From Roseateles sp. (lineage in GTDB: Bacteria; Pseudomonadota; Gammaproteobacteria; Burkholderiales; Burkholderiaceae), in the NCBI GenBank assembly GCA_019232985.1, contig JAFAMW010000028.1, forward strand, positions 30,070-94,069: 64,000 nucleotides of DNA, given 5' to 3'. The stretch's first letter is position 1. Each line of letters starts with the position of its first letter. Under the pieces are notes generated by a model. That model saw nothing but the letters and a program-made list of their open reading frames with translations, did not search any database and had not been told where the DNA came from. The position numbers were made by a program, and so were the translations under genes. Shown piece after piece: positions 8,815-17,284 of the stretch.

Positions 8815-9849
8815 TCATGTGAGGAGTTCCAGCGAACGGGCGAGGCGGACGAGGCCCTCGGGCGCCGTGTTGGCGAGCAGCAGCGGGTTCGTCACGCCGA
8901 AGCGCGCGAGCGCTCGCGCGTAGCGTGCGCCGAGCGCGGGCTCGGCGACCACGACGAGCCGGCCGGCCGCGCGCCGCTCGAGGCCCGCGCGCAGCTCGTG
9001 GCCGATCAGCAGGCCGCTCAGGTAATCGGGCAGCTCGGCGGCGTCGCGCCGGCCGCTCAGGCCCAGCGTGCGCACGGCGAAGAGCTGGTGGGCAAGGCCC
9101 GCCGCGCCCGCGTCGCGCGCGGCGTCGACGCCGGCCTCGAACGCACCGGGGCCCGACGCCGCGGCGATCGGCCCCGCGACCGCGGGCGCCGCGGCGCTCG
9201 TGCCGGCCGTGGGAGCTGCAGCGATTGCGCCGACTGCGGTCGCCGCGCCTCCCGCGCCGGCGACGCCGCCCGCGTCATCGGCGGGCATCAGCCGCGCGAG
9301 CACCGACCGGTGGCGCAAGAGCGCGTAGAGTTCGCCCGTCATGTGCGTGGCGAAGCTGGTCACGCGGCCGCACTCGACGCCGGCCCATTTCGAATGCGTG
9401 CCGGGCAGGATCAGGCAGGCCGCGTCGGCGAGCTCGGGGTGGCGCTGCAGCGCGCCGAGGATCTGCGTCTCCTCGCCGCGCATCACGTCGGGCACGCCCG
9501 CACGGTCCTCGCATTGCAGGCCCGGCACGATGCGCGGGCCACCGGGCACTTGCACCGTGCGCGCGGCGAGCTCGGCCGCGCCGGCCGGGCAGTCGGCGTA
9601 GGGCGCCTCGCGCCAGCCGTGGCGTGCGCCGACCATGCCGCAGGCGAGCACCGGCAGCGCCGCGTCCCAGGGGCCGCGCACCTGCGCGAGCGCCGCGACG
9701 AAGGCCGCCTCGCCCGCGAGCGTCGACGCGCCGAGCCCCGCCGCGCTGCGCTCGCCGTGCAGCGCACCGTCGGCGCCGATCAGGTAGGCGCGCAGGCCCG
9801 TACTGCCCCAGTCGAGGCCGATCAGGCGCGGCGTCGTCGAGCCCGTCAT
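8815..9849 (-). CDS. dgoK: 2-dehydro-3-deoxygalactonokinase
   Basis: 344-residue sugar-acid kinase that phosphorylates 2-keto-3-deoxygalactonate with ATP. Family blocks: the phosphate-binding IGLDWGSTGLRAYL at the N-terminus, CGMVGARHGW, the central GEETQILGAL, LPGTHSKW, FATHMTGELYALL, and a C-terminal GLLIGHELRAGL. It exceeds the usual length of about 290 residues because a segment of about 45 residues made almost entirely of Ala, Gly, Pro, Thr and Val lies between LMPADDA and GPGAFEAGV (roughly 9160-9290). The ATG at 9849 overlaps the dgoD stop as ATGA; a second ATG two codons upstream (9855) is possible. Confidence 0.93.
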   Translation of the reverse strand: MTGSTTPRLIGLDWGSTGLRAYLIGADGALHGERSAAGLGASTLAGEAAFVAALAQVRGPWDAALPVLACGMVGARHGWREAPYADCPAGAAELAARTVQVPGGPRIVPGLQCEDRAGVPDVMRGEETQILGALQRHPELADAACLILPGTHSKWAGVECGRVTSFATHMTGELYALLRHRSVLARLMPADDAGGVAGAGGAATAVGAIAAAPTAGTSAAAPAVAGPIAAASGPGAFEAGVDAARDAGAAGLAHQLFAVRTLGLSGRRDAAELPDYLSGLLIGHELRAGLERRAAGRLVVVAEPALGARYARALARFGVTNPLLLANTAPEGLVRLARSLELLT

Positions 9850-10997
9850 CACCATTCGGCGATGCTGCCGTCGGCGTGGCGCCAGACCGGGTTGCGCCAG
9901 TCGGGCGCATTGGCGCTCGCGGCGACCACGCGCGCTTCGTCGATCTCGACGCCGAGGCCCGGCTTGGGCAGCGGCCTGATATAGCCGGCGTCGAGGCGGA
10001 AGTCCTCGCGGTTCACGACGTAGTCGAGCAGCTCGGCGCCCTGGTTGTAGTGGATTCCCATGCTCTGCTCCTGCAGCACGGCGTTGTGGGCGACGAAGTC
10101 GACCTGCAGGCAGGCCGCGAGTGCGACCGGGCCGAGCGGGCAATGCGGCGCGAGCGCGACGTCGTAGGCCTCGGCCATCGCGGCGATCTTCACGCATTCG
10201 GTGATGCCGCCCGCGTGCGAGAGGTCGGGCTGGAGGATGCTGATGCCGCCGCGCTCGAACACCGGCTTGAAGTCGAAGCGCGAGTACATGCGCTCGCCGG
10301 CCGCGAGCGGGATGCTCGTCGCCGCGGCGAGGCGCGGGTAGGCTTCAGCCTGCTCGGCGAGCACGGGCTCCTCGACGAACAGCGGCCGGTAGGGCTCGAG
10401 CTCGCGCAAGAGCACGCCGGCCATCGGCGCGGCGACGCGGCCGTGGAAGTCGATGCCGAACTCGATCTCGTTGCCGAAGGCCTCGCGGATCTCGGCGATG
10501 CGCGCGACCGCCGCGTCGACGGCCTTTGCGCTGTCGACGAGGCCGAGCTCCTCGGTGCCGTTCATCTTGAAGGTGTCGAAGCCGGCCTCGCGCAGGCGCC
10601 GGATGTCGCGGATCACGTCGGCCGGGCGGTCGCCGCCGACCCAGGAGTAGGTCTTCATGCGGTCGCGCACGAGGCCGCCGAGCAGCTCGTAGACCGGCTG
10701 GCCGAGCGCCTTGCCCTTGATGTCCCACAGCGCCTGGTCGATGCCCGCGATCGCGCTCATCAGGATCGGGCCGCCGCGGTAAAAGCCCGCGCGGTACATC
10801 ATCTGCCAGAGGTCGTTGATGCGGCGCGGGTCCTGGCCGATCAGGTAGTCGCCGAGCTCGTGGACGGCGGCCTCGACGGTGCGCGCGCGGCCTTCGACGA
10901 CCGGCTCGCCCCAGCCGACGATGCCCGCGTCGGTCTCGATCTTGAGGAACATCCAGCGGGGCGGCACACGGTAGGTCTGCAGCTTGGTGATTCGCAT
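9849..10997 (-). CDS. dgoD: D-galactonate dehydratase
   Basis: 382 residues, the same length as E. coli DgoD and strikingly similar throughout. It is an enolase-superfamily enzyme dehydrating D-galactonate to 2-keto-3-deoxygalactonate in the De Ley-Doudoroff pathway. Seen: [17 protein letters not shown] at the N-terminus, the metal-ligand region [23 protein letters not shown], and the catalytic His in APHCPLGP. The start at 10997 (MRITKL) was chosen because it matches the E. coli start; an ATG at 11009 adds four residues. First gene of dgoD-dgoK-dgoA-GH35, divergent from the GH31 gene. Galactose dehydrogenase was not found in the window. Confidence 0.97.
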   Translation of the reverse strand: MRITKLQTYRVPPRWMFLKIETDAGIVGWGEPVVEGRARTVEAAVHELGDYLIGQDPRRINDLWQMMYRAGFYRGGPILMSAIAGIDQALWDIKGKALGQPVYELLGGLVRDRMKTYSWVGGDRPADVIRDIRRLREAGFDTFKMNGTEELGLVDSAKAVDAAVARIAEIREAFGNEIEFGIDFHGRVAAPMAGVLLRELEPYRPLFVEEPVLAEQAEAYPRLAAATSIPLAAGERMYSRFDFKPVFERGGISILQPDLSHAGGITECVKIAAMAEAYDVALAPHCPLGPVALAACLQVDFVAHNAVLQEQSMGIHYNQGAELLDYVVNREDFRLDAGYIRPLPKPGLGVEIDEARVVAASANAPDWRNPVWRHADGSIAEW

Positions 10998-11199
10998 GTC
11001 GGGCAGCAACGGGTCAACTTGATGCGGTCAATGTACGGTTGGGGCCCTTCGGGGAGCTATGAATTCGCGCGGCCGACGTATACGACTATCCGATAGCAGC
11101 GCGCTCAAGCCCTGCCGTTTCCCTGGTTTGCAGGGCTAGTCCTCAATCGATTTAACGGTAAATATGTGAGAATACCCCGAGACCCCTGCAAGGACCCCG
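10998..11199. promoter_or_regulatory. Divergent control region dgoD / GH31
   Basis: About 200 bp between divergent genes, AT-richer than the flanks. It contains several palindromes: CGTATACG (11077-11084), CTATC-C-GATAG (11086-11096), a wide inverted repeat AGCCCTG (11108-11114) / CAGGGCT (11131-11137), and the CG-centred operator described separately at 11150. AGGA at 11191-11194 is the ribosome-binding site for the GH31 gene. The left palindromes may serve the dgo operon and the right one the GH31 gene; no promoter boxes can be assigned confidently. Confidence 0.5.
11150..11163. promoter_or_regulatory. Candidate LacI-type operator before the GH31 gene
   Basis: ATTTAACGGTAAAT is a 14-bp palindrome with a central CG and a single mismatched pair, the geometry usual for LacI-family operators. 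It ends 37 bp before the GH31 start codon. A related 14-mer on the minus strand at 37379-37392 (GTTTAACGTTTAAT, 11 of 14 identical) lies in the control region of the large TonB receptor. The only LacI-type regulator in the window is at 23866-24987. That this regulator binds here is inference. Confidence 0.5.
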
Positions 11200-13509
11200 A
11201 TGAAATTCACTGACGGCCAATGGATGCTGCAGCCCGGCGTGACCGCGCATTACGCGGCCGAGGCCTACGCCGTGGAGGCGCATGGCGACCGGCTCGTGAT
11301 CCTCGCGACAACGCGCCCGATCAAGCACCGCGGCGACACGCTGCAGGGCCCGACGCTGACGGTCACGCTGAGCTCGCCGCTGCCCGGCGCGATCCGCGTG
11401 AGCGTCGAGCACCATAGCGAGGCCGGCCCCGCGCGCCTGCACGTGCCGCAGCCCGGCGCCGTGGCCGCCCCGGTCGAGATCGAGGACACCGCCACCCACG
11501 CGACGCTGCGCTCGGGCGCGCTCAGCGTCGAGGTGCGCAAGGGCGAGGGCTGGTCGCTGGTGTTCCGCGAGGGCCACGGCGCCGACGCGCGCGAGCTCAC
11601 GCGCAGCGACTGGCGCGCCCTCGGCTACCTGCAGGCCGCGGGCCGCGGCGCCTATGTGCACGAGCAGCTGAACCTCGGCGTCGGCGAGTACGTGTACGGC
11701 CTCGGCGAGCGCTTCACGCCCTGGATCAAGAACGGCCAGGTCGTCGAGAACAGCAACCGCGACGGCGGCACCGCCTGCGAGCAGGCCTACAAGAGCGTGC
11801 CCTTCTACCTGACGAGTCGCGGCTACGGCGTGCTCGTCGACGAGGCGGGCCCGGTCTCGTTCGAGGTCGCATCGGAGAAGACCGCGCGCGTGCAGTTCAG
11901 CCGCGCGGGCGAGAGCCTCGCCTACCTCGTGATCGCGGGCCCGCGCCCCAAGGACGTGCTGCAGCGCCTGACCGCGCTGACCGGCCGCGCGCCGCTGCCG
12001 CCGGCCTGGAGCTTCGGCCTGTGGATGACGACCTCGTTCACGACCCAGTACGACGAGGCCACGGCCACGCATTTCATCGACGAGATGAAGCGTCGCGAGC
12101 TGCCGCTCGCGGTCTTCCATTTCGACTGCTTCTGGATGCGCGAGTTCCACTGGTGCGACTTCGAGTGGGACCGCCGCGGCTTCCCCGAGCCCGAGGCCAT
12201 GCTCGCGCGGCTCAAGGCGCGCGGCCTGCGCGTGAGCCTCTGGATCAACCCCTATGTCGCGCAGCGCTCGGCGCTGTTCGCCGAGGGCGCGGCCCAGGGT
12301 TTCTTCATCAAGCGCGCGAGCACGGGCAAGACCTGGCAGACCGACCAGTGGCAGCCCGGCATGGCGATCGTCGACTTCACCAACCCCGCGGCCGCGCGCT
12401 GGTACCAGGGCCACCTGCGCCGCCTGCTCGCGATGGGCGTCGACTGCTTCAAGACCGACTTCGGCGAGCGCATCCCCGACCAGGATGTAAGTTACTTCGA
12501 CGGCAGCGACCCGGTCGAGATGCACAACCTGTACGCGCTCAAGTACAACGAATGCGTGTTCGAGCTGCTGCGCGAGGCGCGCGGCGCGGCCGAGGCCATG
12601 GTGTTCGCGCGCTCGACCTACGCGTCGGGCCAGCGCTTCCCGGTGCACTGGGGCGGCGACTGCTGGTCGACCTTCGAGTCCATGGCCGAGAGCCTGCGCG
12701 GCGGCCTGTCGCTCACGAGCTGCGGCTTCGCGTTCTGGAGTCACGACATCGGCGGCTTCGAGGGCAACCCGCCGCCGGCCGTCTACAAGCGCTGGATCCA
12801 GTTCGGCCTGCTGTCCTCGCACAGCCGCCTGCACGGCAGCAGCAGCTACCGCGTGCCATGGCTCGTCGACGAGGAGAGCTGCGCGGTGCTGCAGGCGTTC
12901 ACGCGCCTCAAGCACCGCCTGATGCCCTACCTGTACGCGAAGGCCGTCGAGGCGACCGAGACCGGCGTGCCGCTGATGCGCGCGATGGTCGTCGAGCATC
13001 CCGACGACCCGGCCTGCGCGACGCTGGACCGCGAGTACCAGCTCGGCGAGGCGCTGCTCGTCGCGCCGGTGTTCAGCGAATCGGGCGAGGTCGACGTGTA
13101 CCTGCCGCCGGGCCATGGCGACGGGCGCTGGACCCATCTGCTCAGCGGCGCACAGGCCGCCGGCGGCCGCTGGCACCGCGAGGTGCACGACTTCATGAGC
13201 CTGCCGCTCTACGTCGCGCCGCACACGGTGCTGCCCTGGGGCGCCGACGGCGAGACGCCCGGGTACGACTACGCGCGCGGCCTCACGCTGCGCGTGTTCG
13301 AACTCGCCGAGGGGCAGCCGGCGGCGTTCACCGTGGTCGGTGTCGACGGCCAGGTCGCGGCGCGCGGCCACGTCACGCGCGAGGGCCGGCGCTTCACGGC
13401 CAAGGTCGCGAGCGGTGCGCTCCACGACTGGAGCGTCGAGCATCGCGGCCGCCGCAGCGCGGTGCAGGCCGAAGGGGCGACGCTGGTCTGGGATGATCCG
13501 GGGGTCTGA
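11200..13509 (+). CDS. yicI: GH31 alpha-xylosidase (YicI/Xyl31 type)
   Basis: 769-residue retaining alpha-glycosidase that removes alpha-1,6-xylose from the non-reducing end of xyloglucan oligosaccharides. Length and wording match E. coli YicI (772 residues). The nucleophile Asp420 lies in KTDFGERIP and the acid/base Asp487 in HWGGDCWS; also seen are GLGERFTPW, FHFDCFWM (the xylosidase-specific aromatic loop), SLWINPYVAQRS and FWSHDIGGFEG. No signal peptide, so it is cytoplasmic and would act on imported oligosaccharides. It is transcribed away from dgoD, with a good ribosome-binding site. The polysaccharide deacetylase gene follows after 35 bp and may be co-transcribed. Confidence 0.95.
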   Translation: MKFTDGQWMLQPGVTAHYAAEAYAVEAHGDRLVILATTRPIKHRGDTLQGPTLTVTLSSPLPGAIRVSVEHHSEAGPARLHVPQPGAVAAPVEIEDTATHATLRSGALSVEVRKGEGWSLVFREGHGADARELTRSDWRALGYLQAAGRGAYVHEQLNLGVGEYVYGLGERFTPWIKNGQVVENSNRDGGTACEQAYKSVPFYLTSRGYGVLVDEAGPVSFEVASEKTARVQFSRAGESLAYLVIAGPRPKDVLQRLTALTGRAPLPPAWSFGLWMTTSFTTQYDEATATHFIDEMKRRELPLAVFHFDCFWMREFHWCDFEWDRRGFPEPEAMLARLKARGLRVSLWINPYVAQRSALFAEGAAQGFFIKRASTGKTWQTDQWQPGMAIVDFTNPAAARWYQGHLRRLLAMGVDCFKTDFGERIPDQDVSYFDGSDPVEMHNLYALKYNECVFELLREARGAAEAMVFARSTYASGQRFPVHWGGDCWSTFESMAESLRGGLSLTSCGFAFWSHDIGGFEGNPPPAVYKRWIQFGLLSSHSRLHGSSSYRVPWLVDEESCAVLQAFTRLKHRLMPYLYAKAVEATETGVPLMRAMVVEHPDDPACATLDREYQLGEALLVAPVFSESGEVDVYLPPGHGDGRWTHLLSGAQAAGGRWHREVHDFMSLPLYVAPHTVLPWGADGETPGYDYARGLTLRVFELAEGQPAAFTVVGVDGQVAARGHVTREGRRFTAKVASGALHDWSVEHRGRRSAVQAEGATLVWDDPGV

Positions 13510-13544
13510 TAGCGCAACCAATCCAAAACCCGGAGACCGCCGCC

Positions 13545-14330
13545 ATGCCCCTGCCCCGCCCTGCCCGCCTGAGTCCGATCGACACGCGCACCGGCGCCAT
13601 CGGCGTCGCGGCCGCCGCCTTGCTGAGCCTTGCCGCGACCGTGGCGTCGGCCGCGCCCGCCTGCGGCCCCGACGCGCTCGGCACCGCGCGCGTGATCACG
13701 CTGCCGCGCGAGGCCGCGGCCTGGGGCGCACCGCAGCACCAGGCGCTGCCGATGCTGAGTCCCAAGGAGGTCGTCGTGACCTTCGACGACGGCCCGCATC
13801 CGGGCTCGACGCCGAGCATCCTCGCGACGCTGGCCTCGCAATGCGTGAAAGCGACCTTCTTCGAGGTCGGTGCCGAGGTCGAGGCGCACCCCGAGATCGC
13901 GCGCGCCGTGCGCGATGCGGGTTACGCGATCGGCGGCCACGGCTACCACCACGAGCATTTCCCGCAGCTCTCGCCCGAGGCCCAGCTCGCCGACCTCGGC
14001 AAGCTCAAGGCCGCGCTCAAGACAGAGCTCGGCATCGAGCTCGTCGCCTACCGCTTCCCTTTCCTCGAAGAGACCCAGACGCTGAAGGACGCGCTCGCGG
14101 CGCAGAGGACGACCATCATGTCGATCGACGTCGCGATCGACGACTGGCTGCCCGACCAGACCGCCGAGATGCTCGCCGCGCGCCTGCTCGAGCGCCTGAA
14201 GGCCAGCCCCGGCCACGGCCATATCCTGCTGTTCCACGACGCGTTCGACGGCACGGCCAAGGCGCTGCCGCTGCTGCTCGAGACGCTCAGGAAGGGCGGG
14301 TATTCGGTGGTGCAGCTGCGATGGGAGTGA
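13545..14330 (+). CDS. Polysaccharide deacetylase (NodB homology domain, CE4-like), exported
   Basis: 261 residues with a signal peptide (core AIGVAAAALLSLAATVASA). The NodB domain shows motif 1 VTFDDGPHPGST (metal-binding Asp pair), motif 2 GGHGYHHEHF, motif 3 YRFPFLEE, and a C-terminal ILLFHDA carrying the catalytic His. Such enzymes remove N- or O-acetyl groups from cell-wall or plant polysaccharides in the periplasm. Motif 2 is atypical: the usual H-[ST]-x-x-H is replaced by HGYHHEH. It follows the GH31 gene by 35 bp with CGGAGAC as ribosome-binding site. An acetyl-xyloglucan role is possible but not shown. Confidence 0.85.
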   Translation: MPLPRPARLSPIDTRTGAIGVAAAALLSLAATVASAAPACGPDALGTARVITLPREAAAWGAPQHQALPMLSPKEVVVTFDDGPHPGSTPSILATLASQCVKATFFEVGAEVEAHPEIARAVRDAGYAIGGHGYHHEHFPQLSPEAQLADLGKLKAALKTELGIELVAYRFPFLEETQTLKDALAAQRTTIMSIDVAIDDWLPDQTAEMLAARLLERLKASPGHGHILLFHDAFDGTAKALPLLLETLRKGGYSVVQLRWE

Positions 14331-14334
14331 GGGG

Positions 14335-14646
14335 CGAGACGACCCAGGCGCTGCAACCGGGCCTTGTCCGGATCGGCGGAGAAGTCCTGCGCCACAGGGC
14401 GTCGGTGATCTCGACGGGCCGTGTGCGCTCGCCCTCGATCTTGTTGGAGTAATAGGAGTTCATCGCCCGCAACAGGCTCACGAGCTCGTCTTTGGCCGAT
14501 CCTTGGCACTGACCGGCGAGCCGCTCCGCGGTTCGGATCAGGTCGTAGGCCTTCTCGAGCAGAGGCTCGGCTTGAGCTTCTCGAGGCAGCAGGGGCTCGA
14601 GCGGCCTCGTGCTCGTATCGACGCCGGGCCGCCCGATGGGCGAGCT
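14335..14646 (-). pseudogene. Fic/DOC family protein, N-terminal fragment, frameshifted
   Basis: The minus strand encodes KAYDLIRTAERLAG and LVSLLRAMNSYYSNKIEGER, then RPVEITDAL. The S-x-x-S-x-x-IEG block is the inhibitory-helix motif that precedes the catalytic domain in Fic AMP-transferases. The match continues as DFSADPDKARLQRL in a different frame (around 14351-14390), so there is a frameshift, and it stops near 14335 before any catalytic HPFxxGNG motif. It is therefore a dead fragment. It abuts a hydrolase fragment in the opposite orientation near 14640, a recombination scar. Confidence 0.7.
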
Positions 14647-14862
14647 CTTGCGCGCGGAGTTGACGGCCAATCCGGCCAACGCCCCGATCCTGCCGAGCGC
14701 GCGGGCCGCGATCGACGAGTTCTCCTACGATCCGCGCCGCCTCGTGGCGGGCGTGAAGAAGCCGGTGCTCGTTGTTCAGGGGCTGCGCGACCTGCAGGTG
14801 AGCAAGCAGGATGCCCGGCTCATCCACGACGCCGACCCGGGGTCCGGGCTGGTGCTGCTGCC
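14639..14862 (+). pseudogene. Alpha/beta-hydrolase fragment
   Basis: The plus strand reads GELLRAELTANPANAPIL, then AAIDEFSYDPRR and KKPVLVVQGLRDLQVSKQDA, ending GSGLVLLPA. This is the central part of a serine alpha/beta hydrolase around the catalytic-acid strand (VLVVQGxRDxQV). Both the nucleophile half and the final catalytic His are missing. No start codon of its own is plausible, and the frame runs into the opposite-strand methyltransferase. It joins the Fic fragment near 14640. Confidence 0.65.
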
Positions 14863-14866
14863 GGCC

Positions 14867-15643
14867 TTATTGAGCCGGCTTCCTGAACCGGAACACGAAG
14901 CGGTCCGTCTTGCCGCGAATCGCCGGGTCGAACACCTTCAGGCTGTGATCGTCGGCCGGGTTGGCCAGCACCTTGATCTCGCCGTCGAAGACGAAGCCGG
15001 CCTTCTCGACCTCGGCCTTCACGGCTTCAGGGTCGATGCGGTGCAGGTCTTCGGTGTTCTTCAGCCCCGAGCCGGCCGCGGCGGCGTGGTCGCCGATCAC
15101 GTAGTAGCCGCCGGGCTTCAACATCCTGAAGACCGCCTGGTTGAACGCGCCCACGTCGGCGCCCTTCATGAAGCTATCGTGGAGGTCGTGATAGTTCTCG
15201 AAGGTCCAGACGACGTCGACGCTGTTGTCGGTCGACGCGGGCCGCGGCTGCGCCAGCGGCAGCGAGACCTCTTCGACATTGCCATGGCCCGCTTCCGACG
15301 CGATGGCCTTGGCCAGGGCGATCGGGTCGGACTTCAATCCGGCCAGCTCGGCCGGCACGTACGCGTAGACCTTGCCCTGCGGCCCCACGATCGTGGAGAA
15401 GATCCGCGTCCAGTAGCCGCGCCCCGGCACGGCGTCGACGACGGCGTCGCCGGCCTTCACCTTCGAGAAGGCGAGCAGCTCGGCAGGGTGGCGCAACGCG
15501 TCCTGCTGGGTATCCGTTTCGGGGCGCGTCGGGTCGCCGATCGCGGCGGTGATCGTGGCCGGCTGCGCCTGTGCCAGCATCGGCGCGGACAGCAGGGCGC
15601 CAAGGGCGGCCATGGCGGCGACGGCGAGAGTGCGATGTTTCAT
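14867..15643 (-). CDS. Exported class I SAM-dependent methyltransferase-like protein
   Basis: 258 residues. The N-terminus (MKHRTLAVAAMAALGALLSAPMLAQAQ) is a clear cleavable signal peptide. The mature part shows a Rossmann-type SAM fold: VKAGDAVVDAVPGRGYWTRIF as motif I, VDVVWTFENYHDL as motif III, and MLKPGGYYVIGDH as motif IV. The usual GxGxG of motif I is changed to a looser AVPGRGYW, a form I recall from a family of predicted exported methyltransferases. SAM is not known to be abundant outside the cytoplasm, so the exported location is odd and substrate and activity are unknown. Its 3' end touches the hydrolase fragment; upstream lies a divergent control region shared with the oxidoreductase. 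Confidence 0.75.
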   Translation of the reverse strand: MKHRTLAVAAMAALGALLSAPMLAQAQPATITAAIGDPTRPETDTQQDALRHPAELLAFSKVKAGDAVVDAVPGRGYWTRIFSTIVGPQGKVYAYVPAELAGLKSDPIALAKAIASEAGHGNVEEVSLPLAQPRPASTDNSVDVVWTFENYHDLHDSFMKGADVGAFNQAVFRMLKPGGYYVIGDHAAAAGSGLKNTEDLHRIDPEAVKAEVEKAGFVFDGEIKVLANPADDHSLKVFDPAIRGKTDRFVFRFRKPAQ

Positions 15644-15869
15644 GGACCAGATCCTTGCTCGAGTGATGCGGTACCGGGCCTGCGCCCCCTGCGGGACTAT
15701 CGCCGAATGCGTGGCCGGTATCTAAAGTCATCCCTCTTCGCGGAGGACGCGCCGCGGCGGCCTCGGGCTCAGTCCATCGCGCGCATGAACTCCTGCACCA
15801 CCTGCAGTCGGCGCGGTGACCGGGCGGCGGGCAGAATCGCCGCTCCGACATCACTGCAACGGACTCCCC
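15644..15869. promoter_or_regulatory. Divergent intergenic region, methyltransferase / oxidoreductase
   Basis: 226 bp with no convincing coding capacity. It must hold the promoters of both divergent neighbours. Candidate -35/-10 boxes could not be assigned by eye, and no strong palindrome was seen. Confidence 0.3.
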
Positions 15870-16931
15870 ATGCTTCGCATCGGTCTGCTGGGCTTCGGCT
15901 ATGCGAGCCAGACATTTCACGCCCCGCTCATCCAGGCCGTCCCGGGTCTGCGAATCAAGGCGGTGAGCAGCAGCGATCCCGCCAAGGTCCATCGCGCGCT
16001 CGGCACGGACGTGCAGGTCTACGGCCAGGCCGAGGCCTTGATCGCCCAGGCCGACGTGGACCTGGTCGTCATCGCCACGCCCAACCTCACCCACCACGCG
16101 CTGGCCCGCGCGGCGCTATCGGCCGGCAAGCATGTGGTGGTGGACAAGCCGTTCACCTCGACCGCCGCGCAGGCGGCCGAGCTGATCGCCCTGGCGAACG
16201 CGCGGCGGCGCCACCTGAGCGTCTTCCACAACCGGCGCTGGGACAGCACCGCCCTGACGGTCCGCAAGCTGCTGCGCGACGCTGCGCTGGGCCCGATCCG
16301 CCACGCGCGCATGCATTTCGACCGCTATCGCCCGCAACCCAGGGTGCGCTGGCGCGAGGCCGAGGGCCAGGGCGGCGGCCTGTGGATGGACCTCGGCCCG
16401 CATTTGCTCGACGAAGCGCTGCTGTACTTCGGCTGGCCGGAGGCGATCCAGCTGGATCTCGCCATGCTGCGGCCGCAGGCGCAGATCGACGACCATTTCC
16501 AGGCGGTATTGCGTTACGCCGACGGCTTGCGGGTGACGCTGCACGCGAGCTGCGTGGCCGCCGTTCCGGGCCCGCGCATCGAGCTGCACGGCCTGAAGGG
16601 CAGCTACGTCAAGCGCGGCATGGACCAGCAGGAAGACGCCTTGAAGGCCGGCCTGCTGCCGAAGCTCGAAGACCTGTCCGCATGGGGTGTCGATCCCGAC
16701 GACGGCGAGCTCGTGGTCCAGGAGGGCGACGCGCTGGTCCGGCGGACGGTCGCCACCGAACGAGGCGCCTACCCCGAGTACTACCGGCAGATGCGCGACT
16801 GCATTCTGGGAACGGGCAACAACCCGGTGCCGGCCGACGAGGCGCTCAAGGTCATGCGCCTGCTCGACCTCGGGATCGTCAGTGCGCGAACGAGACGCGA
16901 AGCCGGAGCGACCGGCGCGTCGCACGCCTAG
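15870..16931 (+). CDS. Gfo/Idh/MocA family NAD(P)-dependent oxidoreductase
   Basis: 353 residues. An N-terminal Rossmann fold starts LRIGLLGFGYASQTFHAPLI (GxGxxG-like), followed by VDLVVIATPNLTHHALARAAL and the family EKP motif as VVVDKPF with its catalytic-site Lys. The C-terminal alpha/beta substrate domain includes GGGLWMDLGPHLLDEALLYFGWP, with the conserved Asp and His. These cytosolic enzymes oxidise or reduce sugars and inositols; the wording is near the YdgJ/scyllo-inositol dehydrogenase branch. The ATG at 15870 is where homology begins; an in-frame start at 15816 adds 18 non-homologous residues. Its stop overlaps the DUF1330 stop tail-to-tail. The real substrate is unknown. Confidence 0.88.
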   Translation: MLRIGLLGFGYASQTFHAPLIQAVPGLRIKAVSSSDPAKVHRALGTDVQVYGQAEALIAQADVDLVVIATPNLTHHALARAALSAGKHVVVDKPFTSTAAQAAELIALANARRRHLSVFHNRRWDSTALTVRKLLRDAALGPIRHARMHFDRYRPQPRVRWREAEGQGGGLWMDLGPHLLDEALLYFGWPEAIQLDLAMLRPQAQIDDHFQAVLRYADGLRVTLHASCVAAVPGPRIELHGLKGSYVKRGMDQQEDALKAGLLPKLEDLSAWGVDPDDGELVVQEGDALVRRTVATERGAYPEYYRQMRDCILGTGNNPVPADEALKVMRLLDLGIVSARTRREAGATGASHA

Positions 16932-17218
16932 CCGGCATCGACGACGAACATCCGCGCGCGCTGCGCTTCGCGGCGCTCGGCCTTGATCGGGGCGTAGCGC
17001 TCCGAGGCGTAGAAATCCAGCGCCGCGGCAAGCGTCGGGAACTCGAACACGCCGGCGAGCGGCAGCGGCTCGTCGTCGCCTTCGAGCACCCGGGCCACGG
17101 GGCCGAAGTGGAGGATGCGGCCGCCGGCTTCCGCAAGTGCGGCCGCGAAGCGCGGCGCGAGCGCCGCCTGCTTGACCGGATCGATGACGCTCAGATTGAT
17201 GTGGACGAAGGCTGGCAT
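16928..17218 (-). CDS. DUF1330 family protein
   Basis: 96 residues of a dimeric ferredoxin-like fold. Family features are the opening PAFVHINLSVIDPVK, a middle VFEFPTLAAALDFYASERYAPIK, and a closing RMFVVDAG. DUF1330 proteins resemble YciI/EthD-type small proteins; the function is not established. It is divergent from the MarR gene across a 66-bp region carrying a strong palindrome, so the pair probably share control. Confidence 0.85.
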   Translation of the reverse strand: MPAFVHINLSVIDPVKQAALAPRFAAALAEAGGRILHFGPVARVLEGDDEPLPLAGVFEFPTLAAALDFYASERYAPIKAERREAQRARMFVVDAG

Positions 17219-17230
17219 GGCGCTTGTGAA

Positions 17231-17253
17231 AATAATGTATTTGCATCATTATT
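17231..17253. promoter_or_regulatory. Palindromic operator between DUF1330 and marR-like genes
   Basis: Perfect 7-bp arms AATAATG (17231-17237) and CATTATT (17247-17253) are separated by nine bases, in an AT-rich island between divergent genes. MarR-family regulators bind palindromes of about this size and often repress a divergent pair including themselves. Binding by the adjacent MarR protein is inferred. Confidence 0.65.
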
Positions 17254-17284
17254 GGCGCCGGAATTTTCTTGTCAAGGATGAACG

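Noticed and set aside
14609..17281. A single 890-residue plus-strand ORF across 14609-17281
   Set aside because: Only its first 80 codons resemble a hydrolase. The rest runs antisense to the methyltransferase and out of frame with the oxidoreductase.
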